Notes: generated by a model not told the origin, from the letters alone. Shown: positions 6,236 through 15,749, numbered from the stretch's first letter. The stretch: DNA of 64,000 nucleotides from Muribaculaceae bacterium (GCA_017553785.1 JAFZKD010000099.1:1-64000), one strand, 5' to 3'. Numbers and translations: made by a program.

Positions 6236-7408
6236 TTATTTCTTGCGGTTGCGGACCGAACGCACGCCAGTGTTGACGGTTTGGGTACTCGTCTTGGGCT
6301 TGCGCTCCTTGATCTTAGTCTTTTTGGTTTTGGATTTGGACTTGCTGGAAGCCTTTTTGTTGTCTTTAGACTTGCTGCCGCGCTTGGTGGTGCGGGCCAC
6401 GGTCTTCTCCTCGGCGGGTTCGGCCGAATCAACCTCAGTTTCGGTACCTTCCTCGCCCTCAGCGACCTCACCCTCGGCTTCGGCACGGGCTTTCTCCTCA
6501 GCCTCGGCGCGGGCTTGCAGTTCCTCCAATGGCGGAACCCACAGGTCCTTGTTAAAACTGCGCAGCCTCTGCTCAATGCTATCCTGGGCATTCTTATAAG
6601 CCACCTCATTTTCAGGATACATTTGCCTGAGTGAGAGATTGCGCAGATTCTTAGTCTTGATGATCTCGCCGGTGTACATGTTCAACTTGAAGAAGTCGTC
6701 AATACTGTAACGAGGCAGGTTGTTGTCATCATCGGTGAACACATATTGCTGTGCCATATAAGGGCGAATGTCGTTAAGCTTCACCCAGAACATGGGATAG
6801 CGTTTCACCTCTCCACTCCAGTCGTCCTCACGATGCATCACGGGACAGAGTGCCTCGACACGGGCTTTCATCTGGTTGCTGCGGGTGTCAAACTCCCATT
6901 TCTCTATAATGTAGTAGCTCAAAACCTGGTTAGAACGGATATCGGCATCTTCAAACTCATATATACGGTTCTTCTCGGTGCTGCCCTTGGCCTCTACCAC
7001 GTCGATGCTGTAGTTGTAGAACAACTGGTCCTTATCCACCAAGTGATCATCGGTGAAAATCTCGTCAGTATATTCGTAGGCCTTGATCTGATTCTTGCAC
7101 AGCAGACGCATGATGATGAAGTAAAGGCTCTCACCGTCCTCATTGGGCAACTCTGGATAGAACAGCGCGGCATTCTTCCCGTTGGAGAAATGCACTTCGC
7201 GGTAGATGACTTTCATCCACTGTAAGTCGGCGTCACTTGGTTCTTTGATCTCATAGAACGACTGTTGTCTGTCGCTGACTGTCGCTGCAGCGCCTTCTTT
7301 CTTATCCTTCTTGCGGGTATCGCTGCCCGTGCGCTTGGTCACTTGGGCATTACTGCCCAGAACAAACGACAGGAGCAACAATGCGATTATCAATCTAAGA
7401 CTTTTCAT
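6236..7408 (-). CDS. gldN: T9SS/gliding protein GldN (PorN)
   Basis: GldN/PorN is a periplasmic part of the type IX secretion machine that works with the GldK ring lipoprotein. The 390-residue protein has a signal peptide (MKSLRLIIALLLLSFVLGSNAQ). A conserved core follows (QSFYEIKEPSDADLQWMKVIYREV, shown here in part; DEDWSG-like region; ANLPRYSIDDFFKL-type segment). The C-terminal tail is a low-complexity run of Glu/Ala, then Lys/Ser/Thr (about residues 305-390, pI very high at the end). ATG 7408 is preferred to the in-frame upstream codon because it begins the signal peptide. It is last in the operon. Confidence 0.9.
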   Translation of the reverse strand: MKSLRLIIALLLLSFVLGSNAQVTKRTGSDTRKKDKKEGAAATVSDRQQSFYEIKEPSDADLQWMKVIYREVHFSNGKNAALFYPELPNEDGESLYFIIMRLLCKNQIKAYEYTDEIFTDDHLVDKDQLFYNYSIDVVEAKGSTEKNRIYEFEDADIRSNQVLSYYIIEKWEFDTRSNQMKARVEALCPVMHREDDWSGEVKRYPMFWVKLNDIRPYMAQQYVFTDDDNNLPRYSIDDFFKLNMYTGEIIKTKNLRNLSLRQMYPENEVAYKNAQDSIEQRLRSFNKDLWVPPLEELQARAEAEEKARAEAEGEVAEGEEGTETEVDSAEPAEEKTVARTTKRGSKSKDNKKASSKSKSKTKKTKIKERKPKTSTQTVNTGVRSVRNRKK

Positions 7409-7440
7409 ATTCTCTTTATTGATGTTGAATGGTTTCACTG

Positions 7441-9024
7441 TTAGTTGATGATGACCTGAATGGGCGCAATCGTTCGTGTAATGCCATCAGGACCAGTGGC
7501 CTTGACATTGGTGATAAAGAATTGCTTGCCATGCTGCAGGCGCTTGATGCGGTCTTTCTGTCGCTCGGTGAACTGCGAACTGTTGCTGGCCTCAGGGTGA
7601 TAATCACCCATGGCGTCCACAAAGCTGCACTCAAACGAGAGCACCTTATAGTCGATATTCAGTATCTCATCATCGATAGCGGCATCGAGTCCACCCGCCG
7701 CAAGAAGCAACGCCTTAGTGATACCGGGTTTGCCACCCTTGTAGCGATTGGGGTTACCGTTGGCATCCTTATAGGAAATGAATGGCATCGGGTCGGGCAA
7801 CTTGCGCACCCTGAAGGTGGTGCTGCCCACATTGGTACGCTGGCCGTCCATCTCGGCAGTCACCGAGATAACACATTCGGCACCCACCTTGGCAGGACGG
7901 GCAATCCATCCCTCACCGCTCTTAGTAAGCGTGCCGTTGGTCATCGTGGCGCTGATGCTGCCCTGAGGCACACCAGGCACAGCAATGCTAATGGGGTTAT
8001 TGATACCGGCATACAGCACGTTCATCATCGTGGCGCTGATAGTGGCCAACGGGTCGATAACGGTGTAACTCGACTTGAATTCACGGCGCGTGGGCGTGCC
8101 GTCACGACCCAGCACCTCAATCCATCCCGAGTAGTCATATTTACCGGCCTTACCAGTTCCAACCTCATAGATACCGTTGGCATTAGCCAGACGTCCGCCG
8201 TTGACATAGACTGTCGGGCGCTGGGTGGTGTCGATAGCGGCGAGCACGATTTGTGCTTTGTATTTGGTGCCACGCATGACAATGCGGGACTCGGGTACAA
8301 CAAAGGCGTTGACCAGGTTAACACGCAGGTCGCCCAAGTCGACATTGGTGAGCATCTGGTTCAAGACCTCACCCTCGGCATAGCGAACGTCGTTCTGCAA
8401 CTTGGTCAACAGAGTGACGGCGGCGATACAAGGCATATTCTCGAACATGGTCTCTTCCCATGTGTGCTTGCTGATGTCATGATTGGCCAACTTGGGCGGC
8501 TTTGTCGAGAGCGCCGTCTCAAGGTTCTTGCGCTTCTCGGAATCTTCAAGGAACGAAGTCACAAACTGGCGGTATTGGTCGATACGGGTCCTGAGCAACT
8601 TGCCCTTGCCACCCGTAGCGGTGAGCATCACCTCGCTGGACGCGTCAAGGTTGTCGCGGTTACGGATGTTGTTCACATCCCCATCGGGTCCGTCAGCAAG
8701 ACGCACCATCTCGAGCTTGAGCGAGTCGATATAATTGAATAACTTGTCGGTCTCTCCCACCACTTGAGTCGCCTTATCCAGCCAAACCTTGCCCTTCTCG
8801 GGGTTCTTCTCGTTGAAGGCCTGAAGCTGGGCATAGAGGGACTGGTTACGCGCCGTAATGGTGCGATTGGAGCGAGTCAAACCGTCCTCCACCTGGCTGA
8901 AACCGTTGAGCACGTCGCTCGACACGTTCAGCGCAAGCATGGCCGTCAAGACGATATACATGAGGTTAATCATCTTCTCTCGCGGCGACATGCGGTTGAC
9001 GCTCTTATTTTTTGAGGTTGCCAT
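7441..9024 (-). CDS. gldM: T9SS/gliding motor protein GldM (PorM)
   Basis: GldM spans the inner membrane with GldL and extends through the periplasm; the pair forms the proton-driven motor of T9SS. The 527-residue protein has a short cytoplasmic start (MATSKNKSVNRMSPREKMIN), one membrane helix (about 18-35, LMYIVLTAMLALNV), a helical region and then several beta domains, as in known GldM structures. The C-terminal domain (KDRIKRLQHGKQFFITNVKA) is present. Its length matches the family. It lies between gldL and gldN with short gaps, so the genes are one operon. Confidence 0.95.
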   Translation of the reverse strand: MATSKNKSVNRMSPREKMINLMYIVLTAMLALNVSSDVLNGFSQVEDGLTRSNRTITARNQSLYAQLQAFNEKNPEKGKVWLDKATQVVGETDKLFNYIDSLKLEMVRLADGPDGDVNNIRNRDNLDASSEVMLTATGGKGKLLRTRIDQYRQFVTSFLEDSEKRKNLETALSTKPPKLANHDISKHTWEETMFENMPCIAAVTLLTKLQNDVRYAEGEVLNQMLTNVDLGDLRVNLVNAFVVPESRIVMRGTKYKAQIVLAAIDTTQRPTVYVNGGRLANANGIYEVGTGKAGKYDYSGWIEVLGRDGTPTRREFKSSYTVIDPLATISATMMNVLYAGINNPISIAVPGVPQGSISATMTNGTLTKSGEGWIARPAKVGAECVISVTAEMDGQRTNVGSTTFRVRKLPDPMPFISYKDANGNPNRYKGGKPGITKALLLAAGGLDAAIDDEILNIDYKVLSFECSFVDAMGDYHPEASNSSQFTERQKDRIKRLQHGKQFFITNVKATGPDGITRTIAPIQVIIN

Positions 9025-9090
9025 CTAATTATTCTCTACTATTCGTATTAAACAATAGGATTGGTTGATAGTGTTGAGTTGGGGCACCTA

Positions 9091-10068
9091 TCACGCGTCC
9101 CGGTCATCGGCACTAGGCTCCATGCCAGGCATGCCGGGCATGGGACGGTACATGTTGACGGTCATCGCCTTGATCATCTTCTCATAGACGCTGTTCAACT
9201 GTTTCATGTAGCGTGCCATCTTCTCGGTCTCGTCGCAGTAGTGGGCACTCTCGGCGGCACTCTTCTCATACATGTCGCGGATGTCCTTCAAGCCACGGTT
9301 CACACGGTCAATATTCTCAAGTTGCGAAGAGATGCTCTTGAGCTGGATCTCATAGATGGTATTCAAGCCGCTGATGTTCTGGTTGAGGGCCTGCATCTGA
9401 TCGACATATCCGGTAGAGCTATTAGTGATATTCTGGCTGTTGTCGGTAATAGCGCGGTAGCTGCCGAGCAGGGTCTCGCTCACCTCGTTCAAGGCGGTCG
9501 TGGTCGCCTGCAACTTCTGCATCTGCTCGCTGATACCTGCCATTTGGCTCAGGTATTGCTGAGTGGCGTCGGTCAACTCGGCCATGCGGGAGAGCTGGTC
9601 ACTGGCGGCTGCCATCTTGGCGATGCTCTCGCTCAATGACAGGGTATCCTCCTCACTCAGATTCACACCCTGAGGCAAGCCAACGGCACTCTTGGCCTCG
9701 CCGGCACTGACGCTAATCTCGCCTTCGTAACCCTCGCCGTTACCGCCATTGCCACCGATGAAGATTCCTCCACCGCTGTTGAAGTCGGGGCGATCCTCGG
9801 GATCCTGACTGGCAAGCACGGGGAACACTTCTTCCCAGTGATATTCCTTCTCTGGCTTGTCAAAGGCCGTGAGAATAAACATGAGCACCTCGGTACCCAT
9901 ACCGATACACAGCAGCGTGTTACCACCGGTCAAGTGCAGGATCTTGAACAGGGCACCCAAAATAACGATGGCAGCACCGATACTGTAGGCGAAGTTGAAA
10001 AAACGCTGTCCGCTGTCGCTCTTCAAGTAGCGGCCGGCTTTCTTTTTATATCTCTTGATTTTACCCAT
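9091..10068 (-). CDS. gldL: T9SS/gliding motor protein GldL (PorL)
   Basis: GldL is the cytoplasmic-membrane stator of the T9SS motor. The 325-residue protein has two membrane helices near the N-terminus (about 24-44, FAYSIGAAIVILGALFKIL, and about 52-70, LLCIGMGTEVLMFILTAF). The second contains the Glu thought to carry protons. A cytoplasmic part follows with a Gly-rich linker (GGGIFIGGNGGNGEG) and a long coiled coil (about 180-300). The extended C-terminal coiled coil is typical of Bacteroidales PorL. It lies between gldK and gldM. Confidence 0.93.
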   Translation of the reverse strand: MGKIKRYKKKAGRYLKSDSGQRFFNFAYSIGAAIVILGALFKILHLTGGNTLLCIGMGTEVLMFILTAFDKPEKEYHWEEVFPVLASQDPEDRPDFNSGGGIFIGGNGGNGEGYEGEISVSAGEAKSAVGLPQGVNLSEEDTLSLSESIAKMAAASDQLSRMAELTDATQQYLSQMAGISEQMQKLQATTTALNEVSETLLGSYRAITDNSQNITNSSTGYVDQMQALNQNISGLNTIYEIQLKSISSQLENIDRVNRGLKDIRDMYEKSAAESAHYCDETEKMARYMKQLNSVYEKMIKAMTVNMYRPMPGMPGMEPSADDRDA

Positions 10069-10127
10069 TTTCTTGAACTAATTAATGAGTGTGATGATAA
10101 TGCTTTTTCTTTTTAAAAATGTTAGGA

Positions 10128-11573
10128 TCAATCTTTGCAGCAGTTCTTGCGGCGACCCTTCACTACGCCCACCTTGGAGCGCACGCAGCGGAATCCGATG
10201 TAACTCCTCTGCTCATTCTGGTATTCCCACATACGCAAGTCGGCGCGAATGTTGTGTACCACGTCCTTCCACGAACCGCCGCGAACAATCTTGCGCGACA
10301 TCTTGTAAGGATCCTCCTGGGCCACATAATAGCGGTACTCGGGGTTGATATCGTCGGTCATGCGGTCGATACTCTCGGTATAGGCTGTTGAGGTCCACTC
10401 GCTCACGTTACCCGCCATGTCATACAGGCCGTAGTCGTTGGGCTCATATGTTCCCACGGGTGCCGAGATGATGTAACCGTCCTTGACATAGTTACCTTCG
10501 TCGGGTTTGAAGTTGGCATAGAAGCAGCCCTCGTCAACAGTCAAAGGAAGATCGCCGTCCCAAGGATACTTGTTCTTATTCTTTCCGGCACGGGCAGCAA
10601 ACTCCCACTCGGCCTCGGTGGGCAAGCGGAAGGGCTCCACATAGATTGCCTGGTCGCCCATCGACTTCTTGAGGAACTCGGTGCGCCAGTGGCAGAAGGC
10701 ATTAGCCTGCTCCCAGCTCACGCCCACTACGGGATAGTTATTGTAATTGCCGTTGGCAAAATACATGCGAACATAAGGCTCCTGATAAGCGTTCTCAAAG
10801 TCGTTGACCCAGCATGTGGTATCAGGATAGATGTTGACGATGTAGGTGTTCACAAAGTCATAGTCACTCTGCAAGGGGCGCGTGATGGTCTGGCGAATGA
10901 TGCGATCCTCGTCATCGATATAGGCGGTATCCTTGCTGATGGTAGGAGCCGTGTAATCCACCTCATGGTCGGTGTTGTAATCGCGGCGGGTGGCGTCAAA
11001 ACGGTGCTTGCGCTTTGCTGCCTCGGTCAGGTTATATACCTCGTAACGGTAGTTCATCTTTGACGCGTCAAGCTCCTTCACGCCACTGATGGGATTGATG
11101 CGGTAAACATAGTTGATGGCACGCTCCTCGTCCTCGCTGGGGTTCTTCCAGGGTATGGGCTTGCTCCAATCGAGATGAGGTTTCGCAAGAGGGTTGCCCT
11201 CCTTGTCCTCTTCCACCTTGAACTCCTCATTGCCTCCATAGTTGGGATCGGCAAGACGTTCACGGATAATAGAATCACGCACCCAATAAACAAACTGCTT
11301 GTACTTGGAGTTGCTCACTTCCATCTCGTCCATCCAGAAGGCGTCAACCGAGATGCCATGTGCTGTGGAGTCGATGCCCCAAATCGAGTCACGCTCGTTG
11401 GGACCCTCGCGCATCGAGCCAACATCAACGAGGACCATGCCAAATGGTGTGGTCTCGTTAAACACGGTAGCTCCGACACCGGTCACTTCACCGCCACCAG
11501 TACCGCCCTTGCGCATCGAGCTGCACGACACAGTCGCCATGACGACTAACAATATCAAAACTAGTTTCTTCAT
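10128..11573 (-). CDS. gldK: T9SS ring lipoprotein GldK (PorK)
   Basis: GldK/PorK forms the large periplasmic ring below the outer membrane together with GldN. The 481-residue protein has a lipoprotein signal (MKKLVLILLVVMATVSCSS) with no acidic run after the Cys, as expected for a periplasm-facing lipoprotein. The body has a formylglycine-generating-enzyme-like (FGE-sulfatase) fold with VGVSWEQANAFCHWR, FRLPTEAEWEFAAR, NVSEWTS and a final RGGSWKDV...IGFRCVR region. In GldK this fold is structural rather than enzymatic. The stop lies 59 nt before gldL. Confidence 0.93.
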   Translation of the reverse strand: MKKLVLILLVVMATVSCSSMRKGGTGGGEVTGVGATVFNETTPFGMVLVDVGSMREGPNERDSIWGIDSTAHGISVDAFWMDEMEVSNSKYKQFVYWVRDSIIRERLADPNYGGNEEFKVEEDKEGNPLAKPHLDWSKPIPWKNPSEDEERAINYVYRINPISGVKELDASKMNYRYEVYNLTEAAKRKHRFDATRRDYNTDHEVDYTAPTISKDTAYIDDEDRIIRQTITRPLQSDYDFVNTYIVNIYPDTTCWVNDFENAYQEPYVRMYFANGNYNNYPVVGVSWEQANAFCHWRTEFLKKSMGDQAIYVEPFRLPTEAEWEFAARAGKNKNKYPWDGDLPLTVDEGCFYANFKPDEGNYVKDGYIISAPVGTYEPNDYGLYDMAGNVSEWTSTAYTESIDRMTDDINPEYRYYVAQEDPYKMSRKIVRGGSWKDVVHNIRADLRMWEYQNEQRSYIGFRCVRSKVGVVKGRRKNCCKD

Positions 11574-11577
11574 ATTC

Positions 11578-12549
11578 TTACATTAAGCGTACGCTTTTTT
11601 GTTTGTTCTTGTTCTTTTCCCTGTTATCCAACTTGACGTTATAAGTCACGAACACCTCATGACTGCCAAACGTCGCCCTGCTGATTTCAGATACCGGATA
11701 GTCGTAGGCATAACCGATATAGGCATCTTTCAGGTGCACGCCGATAAAAGCAGTCGCGGCGTCCTTCCAGCGATAACCCACGCCAATGTTGAACATGCGG
11801 TTATAACGCAAGACGGTAGCCGCTTGGGCCGTCCAAATGTTATTATAGGCGGCAAACATAGCCGAGGGCTGTATTTCAAATAACGTATTATTAATCGGAA
11901 TATTGCCGCCACCGGTAAAATAATAGCCGCGGCTCAGCTGGAATTCATAATAATCGATGGACTCACGCGAAATCTTCAATTCAACTCTAGGAGAGGTCAC
12001 GTGGGTCACCGCAAAACCGGCCCAAAACTTGGGGTTGGAGAAGAAAACACCCACGTTGGCATCAAATGCGGTACCCGATACATTCTGCTTAGGGATGACC
12101 TTGTCGTCACCTTCTTCACCACCCGTGATGGCTTCTCCGCCACGGAAGGTCTGAGAGAAGACACCAGGCTGAACGCCCACGCTGAGGGTGTTCTTGCGAA
12201 TCTTGCGCTTATAGGCGATTTGTGCGCCAATACGGGTATTGGAGTACAAACCGATGCGCTCATACTCGGCCTTGACTCCAACGCCCATGCGCTGTTCCAT
12301 GAGTTTATAGGGCATATCGGCTGTAACATAGAAGTTTACAGGCGCATGCCTGAAGTCCACCCACTGCATGCGACTACCCAGCGTTAGGTGAACCGCATTG
12401 TATTCGCCAGCCGCAGCCGGATTATAATAGGAAGGTCCTGCCCAGAAATGGGAGAATGCCGCGTCGGACTGTGCCATTGCGACACAAGCGACAACACTAA
12501 GTGTCATCACTGTGATCAGGCGTCTTATGTCATATAACTTTGTTACCAT
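11578..12549 (-). CDS. porP: T9SS outer-membrane protein PorP/SprF family
   Basis: PorP/SprF proteins are 14-strand-type outer-membrane barrels that belong to T9SS or anchor its cargo. The 323-residue protein has a signal peptide (ending CVAMAQSD), then the family start HFWAGPSYYNPAAAGEYN and strand-loop repeats such as GVGVKAEYERIGLYSNTRIG, ending with a basic KNKQKSVRLM. It lies 4 nt upstream of gldK, the same order as in the porPKLMN operon of Porphyromonas gingivalis. Confidence 0.93.
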   Translation of the reverse strand: MVTKLYDIRRLITVMTLSVVACVAMAQSDAAFSHFWAGPSYYNPAAAGEYNAVHLTLGSRMQWVDFRHAPVNFYVTADMPYKLMEQRMGVGVKAEYERIGLYSNTRIGAQIAYKRKIRKNTLSVGVQPGVFSQTFRGGEAITGGEEGDDKVIPKQNVSGTAFDANVGVFFSNPKFWAGFAVTHVTSPRVELKISRESIDYYEFQLSRGYYFTGGGNIPINNTLFEIQPSAMFAAYNNIWTAQAATVLRYNRMFNIGVGYRWKDAATAFIGVHLKDAYIGYAYDYPVSEISRATFGSHEVFVTYNVKLDNREKNKNKQKSVRLM

Positions 12550-12558
12550 CTCATCAGT

Positions 12559-13320
12559 TTATTCGAAAAAGAAGGTCACAACCACCATATTGCTTTTGAC
12601 CTTGTCAACGCTCTCAGTGAACCTTAGCCAATAGATATCGTCCTCCTGAAGGTCAGTCCTGTTGCGCTCCAACAGGTCCTTGAGTCCGAAACAGAACTTG
12701 ATCTCGGGACAGAGCTTGAAAAATTGCATGTAAAAGTCACAGCCCATGCCCACAGTCAGCATCAGGTCGTTGCTTTTGAGTCTGGGCAACCCACTGCGGT
12801 CCTTGGCCAAGTCACGGGTATACATCAGTCCTGTTGTGAAGTAGGGGCGCATGTTGTGATAACGCTTCGCGCTCATTTTCAGGTCAACAGGCAAGACAAT
12901 ATAGGTGGACTTGATGTTCTGTTTCTGCTTGTAGGAGTCTGGCTTTTCAGGGTTACCCAGATGGTTTTGATAACGCACCACCTTGTTACCGAAATACAAG
13001 CCCGGAAACACCCTCAGATTAAAGTGCTCGGCAATGCGGTAGTCGGCCAGCACATTCACACTGAAACCCGGTGAATTGGCCGCCACATCGGCATACCACT
13101 CATCACCGTCATTAGTAATTGTACCGTCATTAGTAATTGTACCGTTGTTGGTAAAGGCCAGATTCTGGAAATTCATGCCCACCGAAAATCCATAATGAAA
13201 CATTTTAGCGTCGGCATAGGGACGATTCAGAATCATGTCATTATCCTGGGCATGCGCCGTCGCACACCCCGTCAACAACAGTACCATCACTGCAATATGT
13301 CTCAGCTTAGCCAGGTCCAT
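12559..13320 (-). CDS. PorT-family outer-membrane beta-barrel protein
   Basis: A 253-residue barrel of the PorT/outer-membrane protein beta-barrel 2 type. It has a signal peptide (MVLLLTGCATAHAQD), then alternating strands (FHYGFSVGMNFQNLAF, FNLRVFPGLYFGNKVVRY, STYIVLPVDLKMSA, RPYFTTGLMYTRDL) and a terminal aromatic strand (SNMVVVTFFFE). It is first in the T9SS operon, 9 nt before porP, which supports a T9SS role. In P. gingivalis porT is elsewhere, so I give no firm symbol. A surface loop near residues 60-70 is encoded by a DNA tandem repeat. Confidence 0.82.
   Translation of the reverse strand: MDLAKLRHIAVMVLLLTGCATAHAQDNDMILNRPYADAKMFHYGFSVGMNFQNLAFTNNGTITNDGTITNDGDEWYADVAANSPGFSVNVLADYRIAEHFNLRVFPGLYFGNKVVRYQNHLGNPEKPDSYKQKQNIKSTYIVLPVDLKMSAKRYHNMRPYFTTGLMYTRDLAKDRSGLPRLKSNDLMLTVGMGCDFYMQFFKLCPEIKFCFGLKDLLERNRTDLQEDDIYWLRFTESVDKVKSNMVVVTFFFE
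13106..13141. repeat. 18-bp tandem repeat inside the PorT-like gene
   Basis: Two perfect copies of CCGTCATTAGTAATTGTA (13106-13123, 13124-13141), then a decayed third. On the coding strand they give a repeated TITNDG peptide in an extracellular or periplasmic loop. The unit is a multiple of three, so copy change would keep the frame. Confidence 0.85.
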
Positions 13321-13452
13321 TTATCCATAATAACGCAACTTTCTCCCGCTTATTGCTCAATTCGGTAAAAAACTGTCACAAAACACCCGTCTACAACATG
13401 TCTCGGCGCGGAAATACAATATATTTTTTGAAAAAAGACGTCACCAACGCAC

Positions 13453-13480
13453 AAAAAAAGGGAACCAATCAGCTCCCCTT
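13453..13480 (-). terminator. Terminator of the acyltransferase pair
   Basis: On the minus strand AAGGGGAGC and GTTCCCTTT pair imperfectly around TGATTG and are followed by a T-run (13453-13460). It lies just after the acyltransferase stop at 13517. The rest of 13321-13516 holds no gene. Confidence 0.7.
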
Positions 13481-13516
13481 ATTCATTTTATCAAAATATA
13501 AGAAGAAGCCCTCTTA

Positions 13517-14611
13517 TCAGCTCTTTATCAAGCGGTTAAGCGGGCGAGTGATGAGGCGGTTGACCAACCACGCCAGAAAAACGTCGATGGGGATGATGAA
13601 CCAGAATAACAAATCGGTTCCCGCGCCAAACAGGTCGTTGCTTACCATGTTGACCCAGGTAGTGATGCCGAAATGAGCCAACACCGAGGCCACCAAGTAG
13701 TTATAAATGACCGGGCCAATGCCTTGCAGCATAAAAATCTCGAAACTGATGTCGCCTAGCCACTGCATCGGTCTAGACGCCAATGCCTTGCCGATAAAAC
13801 CCTCGCGCTTATTGTACAGGTAACAGGCCATCAGAATCACAGCCACAGGAAGCCACCAGATAATCGCGTCACTCCACGGCAGCAGGTTAGGATAGGAGCG
13901 GAAACTCATGATCGCTACCGATATCAAAGCCAGGGAAACCAACTCCAGGTCCATGCCGTTCTTACTCTTACCCAGATCAACGATAGGCACTTTCTTCAAC
14001 ATGTCCATCCCCTGGGCAAGGGTCATACCTATCATGAAGTCAATCAGGCGGACTGGCGGGAACACGTACAGTGCCGTACGGCCATAGAAATCGGTATCGG
14101 CCAACACCAAAAAGTCCAAGAGCGCAAGAGCCGCCAGTATCATCAGTTTATATCTCATGCTCAAGGGCATGAACCACTTCGAGAGCAACGGGAAACACAG
14201 GTAGCAGAAAAGCAATGTGCTCAGGAACCACGAGAACTGATTATAGGAGAAATAAACCGAATGCGAGAGCGACCAGCTTTGCAGTAACGCCACATTCACG
14301 GCCAACGTGCCCGGGTTGATTGTCAGTTCGCCAACGGCCCACTTGGCAATCATCCACAACGCCAGCGCCACCCAATGCAACAAGTAGAGTTTCAAGGCAT
14401 GGCGGCCCACAAAACGGCCGTACCCGGCACCGTCAAGACGCTCGAATGAGTATTTTTTCGCCAGCAGGAAGCCGCTAGCCACAAAAAAGAAACTCACACC
14501 GAGCCAAGTCATTTCCTCGAGTCCGGTGACCCCCACATGAAACAGAACAATAATAAGCGCAAAGACAGCGCGCCATCCGTTTATCGTCTTGATTATAGGT
14601 TGATTTGTCAT
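13517..14611 (-). CDS. Acyltransferase family 3 membrane protein
   Basis: A 364-residue integral membrane protein of the acyltransferase 3 family, which moves acyl groups such as acetyl or succinyl onto sugars. The N-terminus has the family motif region (IKTINGWRAVFALIIVLFHVG), then an FFFVASGFLLA helix and RHALKLYLLHW with the His/Tyr positions typical of the family, and about ten membrane helices. A second conserved region, MQWLGDISFEIFMLQG, lies near the C-terminus. It probably decorates the exopolysaccharide made nearby. It overlaps the previous gene by 4 bp (ATGA), so the pair is translationally coupled. Confidence 0.88.
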   Translation of the reverse strand: MTNQPIIKTINGWRAVFALIIVLFHVGVTGLEEMTWLGVSFFFVASGFLLAKKYSFERLDGAGYGRFVGRHALKLYLLHWVALALWMIAKWAVGELTINPGTLAVNVALLQSWSLSHSVYFSYNQFSWFLSTLLFCYLCFPLLSKWFMPLSMRYKLMILAALALLDFLVLADTDFYGRTALYVFPPVRLIDFMIGMTLAQGMDMLKKVPIVDLGKSKNGMDLELVSLALISVAIMSFRSYPNLLPWSDAIIWWLPVAVILMACYLYNKREGFIGKALASRPMQWLGDISFEIFMLQGIGPVIYNYLVASVLAHFGITTWVNMVSNDLFGAGTDLLFWFIIPIDVFLAWLVNRLITRPLNRLIKS

Positions 14612-15651
14612 TGGATTAAACGCTTAATTAACTTGCCGACAGGTTTTGTAAACCAGCAGTTCACACCCCATGCCAGCGGCAACAACACCAGCCACACGCA
14701 CAACGACTTGTACCCATAAATCATGATTCCATAGTGCCCGGCGATAGGCGAAACAATATAATTAAATATGTGAAATGCAACAAATTGAAGCACAAACACC
14801 TCAAAACTGATGTTCCCGAGCCATTGCAGGGGACGCCACAGCAGCATCCGCCCAACAGCGCCTTCCTGGCCTGCCAGAAAAGCCCATGCCAGCAATATCG
14901 CTCCTTGGGGAAGCAGCCATGCCAAAACATCCTCCCATGGCTTGATCCATGTGGTCTTCACACTGATTACGATGGCAACAACGAGAAGCGACAACGACAG
15001 TATCTCGATAAGGGTCGCTGTGGCAAAGGACACCTTGGAATAACGCCCCTTGAGGACGACATACAGGTGATACAGGAACAATCCCACCATAAAGTCCACC
15101 ACATGGGCCAGCGGGCATACAAACACCACTTCACGGCCAAACAAATCCAGGGGAACCAATATCCATCCCAACACCAACACCATCACGGCAAGCAGCAACA
15201 GCTTGTAACGCAACCGCCAGCGGCCAATCCAATGCGCCATGAAAGGATACATGAAATAGCAGAACAACAGCACCGACAGGAACCAAGCCACAGGATTGAG
15301 CCCGTAATGCACGTCATGGGCAGGAGACCACGACTGCACGAGCAAGGCACTCAAGGCGGTCGCCCCCCAATCAACTGTGGTGGTGTGAAAGAACAAGGCA
15401 AGGACGATGAGCGCAGCCAGCGCAAGCCAGTGGAGAGGATACAGCCTGAATGCGTGACCCAGCACAAACTTGCGGTAACCGATGGCAGTGAGTTGTTTGA
15501 ACGGATGACGCATAGCCAACAGGAAAGCGCTGGAAATGAAGAAAAAAGCCACACCCGAATAGGTCCAATTCCATAACTGGCCCAAGCCACTGTGGAACGT
15601 CACCACAACGACCGACATGAGTCCACGCCATGAATTGATGGTCTTAATCAT
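14608..15651 (-). CDS. Acyltransferase family 3 membrane protein (paralogue)
   Basis: A 347-residue paralogue of the next gene in the operon. It has the same features in the same order: MIKTINSWRGLMSVVVVTFH, FFFISSAFLLAM, HAFRLYPLHW and LQWLGNISFEVFVLQ. I start at ATG 15651 because it aligns with the paralogue; the frame is open further upstream through a region that overlaps the divergent promoter. The two share similar membrane topology but clearly differ in sequence, so the duplication is not recent. It probably modifies a cell-surface glycan. Confidence 0.87.
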   Translation of the reverse strand: MIKTINSWRGLMSVVVVTFHSGLGQLWNWTYSGVAFFFISSAFLLAMRHPFKQLTAIGYRKFVLGHAFRLYPLHWLALAALIVLALFFHTTTVDWGATALSALLVQSWSPAHDVHYGLNPVAWFLSVLLFCYFMYPFMAHWIGRWRLRYKLLLLAVMVLVLGWILVPLDLFGREVVFVCPLAHVVDFMVGLFLYHLYVVLKGRYSKVSFATATLIEILSLSLLVVAIVISVKTTWIKPWEDVLAWLLPQGAILLAWAFLAGQEGAVGRMLLWRPLQWLGNISFEVFVLQFVAFHIFNYIVSPIAGHYGIMIYGYKSLCVWLVLLPLAWGVNCWFTKPVGKLIKRLIQ

Positions 15652-15749
15652 CTGTTCAACTTTCCTTTTTTGCCCGTCCATCCCAAGGGGATGCAAGTGC
15701 GAAATTACAAACAAAACTCGAAAGAGCGTACACAAATTCAATTATTTTG

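Noticed and set aside
7429-8742. Long open frame of 437 codons opposite gldM
   Set aside because: It is a shadow of gldM, whose family match covers the whole region; no promoter or known domain on the plus strand.
14734-15576. 280-codon frame opposite the acyltransferase
   Set aside because: Gln/His-rich low-complexity translation typical of an antisense shadow of a membrane protein.
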